A stretch of DNA of 57,259 bases from Blautia glucerasea. GTDB lineage: Bacteria; Bacillota; Clostridia; Lachnospirales; Lachnospiraceae. The stretch covers positions 1 to 57,259 of the forward strand of contig NZ_JAJBMO010000025.1 in NCBI RefSeq assembly GCF_020537505.1, in the 5' to 3' direction. Positions 50,619-57,259 of this stretch are shown here, in pieces; position 1 is the first letter of the stretch, and each line of letters starts with the position of its first letter. Position numbers and translations under genes: made by a program. Below the pieces are notes generated by a model. That model ran no database searches. It had not been told where the DNA came from and worked only from the letters and a program-made list of their open reading frames with translations.

Positions 50619-50742
50619 TGATGTAACCTCCCGTTATAAACATCCAGCAAATATTCTCAATCTGTCTCAGCCCTCGATTATTTCACTTCTATTCTAAATA
50701 CAAAGGATTCAAAAAGCAAGCTGAATTTCCCTTATCATTTTC

Positions 50743-51639
50743 TCAATCCTTCATACTCTCCCACCCCACCGGCTTCGTCGGATTATACATTTCCCGGAAT
50801 TCTGTAGGCGTACAGTTATTCATCAGCTTAAACATCCGAAGAAATGCCGAAAGGCTGGAAAACCCTGACTTAAATGCAACTTCCGTAACGCTCACGCCCG
50901 GATCCTGAAGAAGAGTTTTGGCAAATTCAATCCTCTTCTGATTCAGATACTTGTAAAAGGTAGAATCTGTATACTGCTTAAACAAACGGGAAAAATGAAA
51001 TTTACTGAAACCCGCCTGGGCCGCCACCCCTTCCAGACTCAGATCCTCTGTAAAATGATTATTAATATAATCCGTGATCAGAATAAATTTCTCCACATAC
51101 TCCTTCTGCCGGCTGTTTACACCTGTTTCCTGCTGTCCGGCCGTATGCGCAGTCACATGCCCTCTCCCCACACAGGCGAGAATCTCCAGAAATTTCGACA
51201 TAATGATTGTTTCCTGATAAGGTGCACCGCCAAAATATTCTTCCTTGATTTCCAGCATAAGTGTTTTCACCCGGTCATAAATCTGAGGATAACCCTCCGG
51301 CGTGATCAGAGTCACCGGATTAATGATCATCGTTAACAGATTCAGCTCTTTTGTGGAAATATGGCTGAGACAAGGCTGAAAAATAATCCGCTCCCCCTGT
51401 TCCGGTGCAAAAAGCTCATGAATCATACAGGGACCGATCAGCAGAATATCTCCTTCCCGCAAATAATAATCCTTTCCACCGCACAGTGCTCTATAACCAT
51501 TCACGATGGGCATCAAAACTTCAAAAGAAGTATGCCAGTGCGGCGGATAGTTCTCATATTCATTATTATAATAGAGACAAATCTGTTCATCCTCCCGAAA
51601 ATCCACTGTTTCGTAAATACCACTGAGTTTATGTATCAT
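50743..51639 (-). CDS. AraC-family transcriptional regulator with cupin sensor
   Basis: 298 aa. N-terminal cupin half (YPPHWHTSFEVLMPIVNGY, YYLREGDILLIGPCMIHEL) and a C-terminal double helix-turn-helix (LSLEGVAAQAGFSKFHFSRLFKQYTDSTFYKYL, VSVTEVAFKSGFSSLSAFLRMFK). Divergent from the sugar-binding protein gene across 335 bp, so it very likely activates that operon. GAGGTGA before the ATG. Confidence 0.93.
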   Translation of the reverse strand: MIHKLSGIYETVDFREDEQICLYYNNEYENYPPHWHTSFEVLMPIVNGYRALCGGKDYYLREGDILLIGPCMIHELFAPEQGERIIFQPCLSHISTKELNLLTMIINPVTLITPEGYPQIYDRVKTLMLEIKEEYFGGAPYQETIIMSKFLEILACVGRGHVTAHTAGQQETGVNSRQKEYVEKFILITDYINNHFTEDLSLEGVAAQAGFSKFHFSRLFKQYTDSTFYKYLNQKRIEFAKTLLQDPGVSVTEVAFKSGFSSLSAFLRMFKLMNNCTPTEFREMYNPTKPVGWESMKD

Positions 51640-51974
51640 GCGATCACCTCTTGTTGTGTTTCGAAATATGTCGTTTTAACTCTCAAAAATTGCGTTTTTT
51701 GATATGTATATATTATAGCAAACATTTATTTTTTCAGCAATACTCCGTCATATTTTCATTTTGATTCGAAACTACCCTTCTATTTCATTGTATATTTTGC
51801 ATAATTATTTGTATTTCAAATTATATATTTTAACATGTACATGTTTTCGTACAATTTTAAATAGCAATAATTAGGAGCTAAAGAACAAGAATTAGAAAGT
51901 AAACATCTCTAAACTCTGCTATAGTAAGAATTACCAAATACGAGACAACAAAATTTTAAAAGGAGGTTCACAAT
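51640..51974. promoter_or_regulatory. divergent control region between AraC and the sugar ABC operon
   Basis: AT-rich, no ORF. On the plus strand a good -10 TATAGT (51921-51926) lacks a recognisable -35, which fits activator-dependent transcription. The leader is about 40 nt with GGAGG before the ATG at 51975. Palindromes typical of a repressor were not seen. Confidence 0.5.
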
Positions 51975-53267
51975 ATGAACAAGAAACGAGCACTTTCAAT
52001 ATTAATGGCTGCAGCAATGGCAGCTGGAACACTGGTTACATCTGTACCGGTTTATGCTGATGATGTTGAAGAAATCACATGGATGTTCTGGGATGACCTG
52101 GAAGCTACGGAAGATCTTATTTCCAAAGGTTACAAAGAAGTCATTGATCGTTTCAACGAAGAGTACGATGGAAAATATCACGTAACTCCGATCACCACCA
52201 ACCTGGAAGAGTACGATGGCAAGCTGAATGCGCTGATCGCAGCCGGACAGACACCGGACGTTTACATCTGTAACCCTGGTCCGAACATGGACGTATATGT
52301 AAATGCAGGCGCAGCAGCAGATCTTACAGATATTCTTGAAAACCAGGAAGCTGATTGGTACGCATCCTTTACAGATGGTATCTTCGAGAGAATGACCTAT
52401 GACGGAAAGATCATGGCAGTTCCTACCAACTTCGCAGCAGCTTGTGTTTACTACAACACAGAGATGTTCGAGAGCGCTGGCGTTGAAGTTCCTACCACAT
52501 ACGATGAACTGATCGCTGCATGCCAGAAGCTTCAGGATGCCGGCTACACACCAATCTCCTGCTCCGCTGGTACAGCATGGTGCTTATCCATGATCGCCGG
52601 TTATCTGTGTGACCGTCAGGGCGTTGACCTTGCAGCAATCGCAGACCACACTGCTAACTGGACCGATGAGAACTGCATCGAAGCAGGTAACAAATTAAAA
52701 GAACTGTCCCAGTACTTCCAGGCTACAGCAGCCGGAGATTCCAACGACCAGGCTACAGCAGCTTTCTATAACGGCGAGGCAGCTATGCTGGTTCAGGGTT
52801 CCTGGGCAATCGCACAGATCAATGGTAACAACCCAGATTTCGAGTCCAAATGTGGTGTATTCCAGTTCCCTGGAATCGACGGTGCAAATGACCCGAACCG
52901 TATGATCGTTAAGACTGATAACCTTCTTATGAGCTCCACAACAGAGCATCAGGACGCAGTTATTGCTCTTATGAAAATGTTCACAGACGAGACAGCTCAG
53001 AAATACACAGCAGAAATCGGCGGCAAGTTCCCTATCATCAAAGACCTTGAAATCGACTACGACAAAGCTCCTGCACAGCTGAAATACGTTCAGGATGTCA
53101 TGGCAAAGGCAACTGGTACATTCGGATTCTACAATGAGTCCCTTGCATCTGTAGAAGCTGGTGACTGCTTCGATAACGCAATGGTTGACATCTTCCTTGG
53201 AAACCAGACACCTGAAGAAGCATTCCAGACCGTACAGACATTCTATGAAGAGAACGTTTGGGAATAA
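51975..53267 (+). CDS. extracellular sugar-binding protein (SBP family 1)
   Basis: 430 aa, AAAAGGAGG upstream. Signal peptide MNKKRALSILMAAAMAAGTL with cleavage near VYADD; no lipobox cysteine. Mature protein resembles oligosaccharide-binding proteins (ITWMFWDDLEATEDL, FNEEYDGKYHVTPITTNLEEYDGKLNALIAAGQTPDVYI, YDGKIMAVPTNFAAACVYYNTEMFESAGVEVPTTYDELI, AMLVQGSWAIAQI). Probably binds xylo- or other beta-oligosaccharides, judged from the GH3 and esterase partners. First gene of the operon, followed by a strong terminator. Confidence 0.94.
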   Translation: MNKKRALSILMAAAMAAGTLVTSVPVYADDVEEITWMFWDDLEATEDLISKGYKEVIDRFNEEYDGKYHVTPITTNLEEYDGKLNALIAAGQTPDVYICNPGPNMDVYVNAGAAADLTDILENQEADWYASFTDGIFERMTYDGKIMAVPTNFAAACVYYNTEMFESAGVEVPTTYDELIAACQKLQDAGYTPISCSAGTAWCLSMIAGYLCDRQGVDLAAIADHTANWTDENCIEAGNKLKELSQYFQATAAGDSNDQATAAFYNGEAAMLVQGSWAIAQINGNNPDFESKCGVFQFPGIDGANDPNRMIVKTDNLLMSSTTEHQDAVIALMKMFTDETAQKYTAEIGGKFPIIKDLEIDYDKAPAQLKYVQDVMAKATGTFGFYNESLASVEAGDCFDNAMVDIFLGNQTPEEAFQTVQTFYEENVWE

Positions 53268-53309
53268 ATCCTCCCTTATAAAAAATAAGTTATAACCCCA
53301 GGCACATGG

Positions 53310-53351
53310 CTGCCGCGGAACGGACTAAGGCATGTTCCGCGGCAGTTTTTT
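53310..53351 (+). terminator. terminator between binding-protein and permease genes
   Basis: Perfect 12-bp GC-rich stem CTGCCGCGGAAC (53310-53321) with 53334-53345, then six T. No promoter was recognised between it and the permease, so it probably lets a fraction of transcripts through, keeping the binding protein in excess. Confidence 0.9.
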
Positions 53352-53424
53352 ACCTAAAGACTGACACACGCCAGAGATTTTTAAGCTGGCTCGTCTCACC
53401 AGACATTCGACGGAAGGAGATATT

Positions 53425-54312
53425 ATGGATAAAATTCTGCGCGACAAAAAAGCCATTTTCGTATTTATCGCCCCGGCGCTGATCATGTTTCTTCTGGTCC
53501 TGATCATCCCGACAGTACAGATGGTTTACTACTCACTCTGCGATTACGCAGCACTTACACCCCCTAAATTTGTGGGATTAAAAAACTATAAGAAACTGTT
53601 TTTTGGTGACGCCACATTCCGTATTGCCCTGAAAAACTCCATCTTTTTCATGATCTTTTCAGCAGTTACACAGCAGATCTTCGGTCTTTTACTTGCTGTT
53701 ATGCTGACCAACATCCCGAAAGGCCGCAACATTTTCAAAAACATCTATTATCTTCCCTGCGTACTTTCCTCCGCAGCACTTGGACTTCTCTGGTCCTTCC
53801 TTTTCAACCCGAGAATTGGTATCAACAACCTGCTTGCCAAATTCGGAATAGAAGGTCCGCTGTGGTTAATGGACTCTACCGGATTTATTGTACTTCCCAT
53901 GTGGGTTATCGCATTTGTTGCCCTGTGGCAGTACCTTGGTCAGAACATGATGCTTTATATGGCACAGATCACCGGAATCTCCCGTGATATCTATGAAGCT
54001 TCCTATATAGATGGTGCATCAAAGGTAAAAGCATTCCGCTACATTACCCTTCCGCTGATCAAACCAATGATGATCACATCCCTTTCCCTGAACTGTATCG
54101 GTTCCCTGAAGTTCTTTGATCTGGTTTACAACATGACTCAGGGTGGTCCGAACCACAGAACAGAAGTCCTTGCAACCGAACTTTACGCAGAAGGCTTTAA
54201 CTACTTCAAGTACGGCTATGCCAGTGCCATTTCCGTAGTTTTACTGGTGCTCTGCCTGCTGGTAACCCTTCTAGTAAAGAAAATCATCAAAGTAGAAACT
54301 TACGAGTCATAA
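53425..54312 (+). CDS. sugar ABC transporter permease (MalF/LacF type)
   Basis: 295 aa, AAGGAG upstream. Six helices (FVFIAPALIMFLLVLIIPTVQMVYYSL, IFFMIFSAVTQQIFGLLLAVML, LSSAALGLLWSFLF). EAA loop YEASYIDGASKVKAFRYITLPLIKPMM and the FDLVYNMTQGGPNHRTEVLATELY motif of carbohydrate permease 1. Partner of the next gene. Confidence 0.94.
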   Translation: MDKILRDKKAIFVFIAPALIMFLLVLIIPTVQMVYYSLCDYAALTPPKFVGLKNYKKLFFGDATFRIALKNSIFFMIFSAVTQQIFGLLLAVMLTNIPKGRNIFKNIYYLPCVLSSAALGLLWSFLFNPRIGINNLLAKFGIEGPLWLMDSTGFIVLPMWVIAFVALWQYLGQNMMLYMAQITGISRDIYEASYIDGASKVKAFRYITLPLIKPMMITSLSLNCIGSLKFFDLVYNMTQGGPNHRTEVLATELYAEGFNYFKYGYASAISVVLLVLCLLVTLLVKKIIKVETYES

Positions 54313-54324
54313 GGAGGTGGGAAA

Positions 54325-55179
54325 ATGAGCAACGTAAAAGTAAAAGCTCCGAAAAAGCCGGTGAAACCGGTGATCGTAGTAGTTTATATCCTGCTGGTGA
54401 TCCTGGCAGTTGTTTATCTGGCTCCACTTCTGTGGATGTTATCTGTATCCCTGAAAGATAACGCTGGTGTTATGTCAGCACCATTTTCCCCGCCAGAGGT
54501 ATTCCATTTTGAAAACTATCAGCAGGCATGGCAGATGGGAAAACTTGGCACAGCCCTTGCAAACTCCGTCATTGTCTGCGGCGCTACCCTGATTGTCAGC
54601 CTTTTCTTCGGCGCTATGGCAGCTTTTGCCATTGCCAGAATGCGCTGGAAATTATCAGAATTCATGCACACCTTTTTCCTTATCGGAATGATGGTTCCGG
54701 TACATTGTGTTCTGATTCCTCTGTTTGTAAGATTTGCAAAGCTTGGTCTTACCAACTCCCAGGGCGGATTGATGATTCCTTATATCACATTCTCCCTGCC
54801 CATGACCATTTTCCTGCTTACCGGATTTTTCCGCTCCATGCCAGGAGAAATGTTCGAGGCTGCTGCCATTGACGGCTGCGGAATTTATGGATGCTTTTTC
54901 CGGATCGCACTTCCGCTTTGCAGAACCGGCTTCTTCGTATCCGGTCTGATGACCTTCATCAACAACTGGAACGAACTGCTTCTTGCCATGGTATTTATTT
55001 CCGATCCTATGAAAAAAACACTGCCTGTTACCCTGACCTACTTCGTTGGACCTTACGCAACCAACTATGTGCAGATGTTTGCCGCGATCATTATCGCAAT
55101 CGCACCTACAGTCGTTGTTTACTCCCTGTTCAGTAACCAGATCGTGGAAGGTCTTACCACAGGTGCAGTTAAGGGCTGA
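54325..55179 (+). CDS. carbohydrate ABC transporter permease (MalG type)
   Basis: 284 aa, AAGGAGGTGG upstream, 12 bp after the first permease. Helices VIVVVYILLVILAVVYLAPLLWML and others; EAA loop FEAAAIDGCGIYGCFFRIALPLCRTGFFVSG, and the family C-terminus GLTTGAVKG. No ATPase gene in the operon, so a shared MsmX-type ATPase encoded elsewhere is expected. Confidence 0.94.
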   Translation: MSNVKVKAPKKPVKPVIVVVYILLVILAVVYLAPLLWMLSVSLKDNAGVMSAPFSPPEVFHFENYQQAWQMGKLGTALANSVIVCGATLIVSLFFGAMAAFAIARMRWKLSEFMHTFFLIGMMVPVHCVLIPLFVRFAKLGLTNSQGGLMIPYITFSLPMTIFLLTGFFRSMPGEMFEAAAIDGCGIYGCFFRIALPLCRTGFFVSGLMTFINNWNELLLAMVFISDPMKKTLPVTLTYFVGPYATNYVQMFAAIIIAIAPTVVVYSLFSNQIVEGLTTGAVKG

Positions 55180-55196
55180 TATGGAGGAGACACACT

Positions 55197-57259
55197 ATGA
55201 ATAGAGAAGAGGCTCGAAAAAAAGCGACCGAACTGGTCAGCAAAATGACTTTAGAAGAAAAAGCAAGCCAGCTGCGCTATGACGCACCTGCGATCAAGCG
55301 TCTGGGAATCCCCGCCTACAGCTGGTGGAATGAGGCGCTCCACGGAGTTGCCCGCGCCGGACAGGCCACTGTTTTTCCACAGGCCATCGGACTTGGTGCT
55401 ACCTTTGACACCGAACTTCTGGGAAAAATTGCAGATACAGTAGCCACAGAGGGCCGCGCTAAATATAACGCTTATTCCAAAGAAGAAGACCGTGACATCT
55501 ACAAAGGGCTCACATTTTGGTCTCCCAATGTAAATATTTTCCGTGATCCACGCTGGGGCCGCGGCCATGAAACTTACGGCGAAGATCCTTACCTTACCAA
55601 AGAGTTGGGAGTTTCTTTTGTAAAAGGACTCCAGGGCGACGGCGAGACTATGAAGGCCGCTGCCTGCGCCAAGCATTTCGCAGTTCACTCCGGACCAGAG
55701 GCGATTCGCCATGAATTTGACGCCATTGCTTCCCCAAAGGATATGGAGGAAACTTATCTTCCTGCATTTGAAGCTTTGACCAAAGAGGCAAATGTAGAAG
55801 GCTTCATGGGTGCCTACAACCGTACCAACGGCGAACCCTGCTGCGGAAGTCCCACACTTCAGAAAAAGCTCCGCGGCGACTGGGGCTTCCAGGGATATTT
55901 CGTTTCCGACTGCTGGGCTATCAAAGATTTCCACGAACACCATATGGTAACCAGCACACCAGCCGAATCTGCTGCCCTTGCATTGAACAACGGCTGTGAT
56001 CTAAATTGCGGAAACACATATCTTCATATTTTGAAAGCTTATGAGAAAGGGCTGATCACCGAGGATACCATCACAGAATCCGCCATCCGCCTTTTTACCA
56101 CCAGATATATGCTGGGATTGTTTGAAGAAACTGAGTATGACAAAATTCCTTACTCAGAGGTAGAATCCCCAGCTCATCTGGCACTTTCCCAGAAAGCTGC
56201 CGAGGAGAGCTTCGTACTTCTGAAAAACAACGGAATCCTTCCTTTGCAAAAGGATAAGATCAAAACAGTTGGAATTGTAGGACCAAACGCAGACAGCCGG
56301 GCGGCTCTGGTTGGAAACTACCACGGCACCGCTTCCCGCTACTGCACCATCCAGGAGGGTCTTCAGGACTATCTTGGAGACAATGTACGCGTCCTCAGTT
56401 CTGTTGGCTGTGATCTTTTCCGTGACCGCACCGAGCACCTTGCTTTTACCCAGGACCGGCTTGCTGAGGCGAAGATCGTTGCAGCAAACAGCGATGTGGT
56501 GATCCTGTGCGTGGGACTTGATGAGACGTTGGAGGGCGAAGAAGGAGATACTGGAAACAGCTACGCTTCCGGTGATAAGGAGACTTTGCAGTTGCCTCAG
56601 GTTCAGCTGGATCTGATGGAAGCCATGGCGGAATCCGGCAAACCAGTGATCCTGTGTCTCATGGCAGGAAGTGATATCGATCTTTCTTATGCTGCTGAGC
56701 ATTTCGACGCAGTGATGGTTCTCTGGTATCCAGGCTCCCAGGGCGGAAAAGCAGCTGCCAGGATTTTATTCGGCGACGTTTCCCCGTCCGGTAAATTGCC
56801 AGTAACCTTCTACGAGACCTTGGAAGAGCTTCCGGAATTCACCGATTATGCCATGAAGGGACGCACTTACCGCTATATGGAAAATAAGGCACAGTTCCCC
56901 TTTGGATATGGGTTGACTTATGGAAAGGTCACGGTAACGGATGCGGCTGTCAGCACGAATGACGAGGCATCAGTTACAATTCAAGCCACAGTCACAAACC
57001 AGGGACACACCGCCACTCGCGATGTGATCCAGATATATATTAAAAATACCGATTCTCCACTTGCAGTAAGGAATCCAGAACTTGTAGCATTTACTCCTGT
57101 TTTTCTAAATGCAGGCGAAACCCAGACTATTAGTCTTACTATTTCTCCCAGGGCATTTACCGTTGTAGATGAAAATGGAATACGAAAAGAAGACGGAACT
57201 CATTTCCAGATTTTTGTTGGCTGTAGTCAGCCCGATGAAAGAAGTGTGGAACTTACAGG
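55197..57259 (+). CDS. GH3 beta-xylosidase/beta-glucosidase, 3' end outside window
   Basis: Starts at ATG 55197 (GGAGGA upstream) and stays open to the edge, 687 codons. Normal GH3 order: catalytic barrel with MTLEEKASQLRYDAPAI, WWNEALHGVARAG, DPRWGRGHETYGEDP, the xylosidase-type KHFAVHSGPE, and nucleophile Asp in GYFVSDCWAI; then the C-terminal domain (ESFVLLKNNGILPL, VILCVGLDETLEGEEGD, PFGYGLTYG) and the start of a fibronectin-like domain (VTNQGHTATRDVIQIYI). No signal peptide: an intracellular enzyme that cleaves imported oligosaccharides. Xylan-type substrate preference is inferred from KHFAVHSGPE and the neighbouring esterase. Confidence 0.94.
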   Translation, partial: MNREEARKKATELVSKMTLEEKASQLRYDAPAIKRLGIPAYSWWNEALHGVARAGQATVFPQAIGLGATFDTELLGKIADTVATEGRAKYNAYSKEEDRDIYKGLTFWSPNVNIFRDPRWGRGHETYGEDPYLTKELGVSFVKGLQGDGETMKAAACAKHFAVHSGPEAIRHEFDAIASPKDMEETYLPAFEALTKEANVEGFMGAYNRTNGEPCCGSPTLQKKLRGDWGFQGYFVSDCWAIKDFHEHHMVTSTPAESAALALNNGCDLNCGNTYLHILKAYEKGLITEDTITESAIRLFTTRYMLGLFEETEYDKIPYSEVESPAHLALSQKAAEESFVLLKNNGILPLQKDKIKTVGIVGPNADSRAALVGNYHGTASRYCTIQEGLQDYLGDNVRVLSSVGCDLFRDRTEHLAFTQDRLAEAKIVAANSDVVILCVGLDETLEGEEGDTGNSYASGDKETLQLPQVQLDLMEAMAESGKPVILCLMAGSDIDLSYAAEHFDAVMVLWYPGSQGGKAAARILFGDVSPSGKLPVTFYETLEELPEFTDYAMKGRTYRYMENKAQFPFGYGLTYGKVTVTDAAVSTNDEASVTIQATVTNQGHTATRDVIQIYIKNTDSPLAVRNPELVAFTPVFLNAGETQTISLTISPRAFTVVDENGIRKEDGTHFQIFVGCSQPDERSVELT

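Overview
The window looks like chromosomal DNA of a gut Lachnospiraceae bacterium (Firmicutes, Clostridia), most like Blautia or a close relative. The basis is the moderate GC content, AGGAGG-type ribosome sites, consensus TTGACA/TATAAT promoters, the paired polysaccharide pyruvyl transferase/F420-hydrogenase-beta genes, and a housekeeping block resembling that clade. This is inferred from gene content only; there is no rRNA in the window. I saw no tRNA, rRNA, insertion sequence, prophage or CRISPR array. Both ends cut genes: a Cna-B/pilin-type surface protein on the left and a family 3 glycoside hydrolase (GH3) on the right.

Layout. 1-4.2 kb (minus): a secreted isopeptide-domain adhesin behind a SARP-type regulator, then two small conserved proteins of unknown function. 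4.6-8.35 kb (plus): a three-gene exopolysaccharide module (pyruvyl transferase, Fe-S F420-hydrogenase-beta-like protein, flippase). 8.4-12.9 kb (minus): a very large secreted repeat protein broken by three +1 frameshifts. 13.3-20.1 kb (minus): a LytTR/GHKL two-component system followed by an operon of an unusual domain-swapped GH3 with a membrane anchor at each end, a lipoprotein and a four-helix membrane protein. 20.2-35.7 kb (minus): core genes (M20 peptidase, dusB, DUF6145-like, birA, argF, band-7/NfeD pair, SpoU methyltransferase, KtrA/KtrB potassium uptake, pfkA, dnaE, CvfB-like S1 protein). 36.0-38.6 kb (minus): an amino-acid ABC importer whose promoter fires straight into an intrinsic terminator. 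38.8-40.6 kb: a GH3 remnant, then an SPFH protein coupled to an Arc-type ribbon-helix-helix protein (plus). 40.6-48.4 kb (minus): a GntR-controlled RbsABC-type sugar importer with a UlaG-like lactonase and an unassigned propeller-like protein. 48.7-49.5 kb (minus): a 14-residue-repeat coiled-coil gene interrupted by one amber codon. 49.8-57.3 kb: a hemicellulose-type locus (acetyl-esterase-like hydrolase and AraC regulator on minus; binding protein, two permeases and GH3 on plus).

How it fits together. The accessory parts are mostly carbohydrate capture and cell-surface functions, each with its own local regulator: SARP, LytTR, GntR and AraC. Two families of intergenic palindromic elements recur, each in a long multi-hairpin form and in shortened form. 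They sit at operon boundaries and beside the GH3 remnant.

The most promising unusual systems are: the LytTR-controlled, doubly anchored inverted GH3 operon with a matching direct-repeat operator; the promoter-terminator fusion ahead of the amino-acid importer; the UlaG/RbsABC operon with a 40-bp dyad; and the SPFH-RHH pair with a candidate autoregulatory operator.
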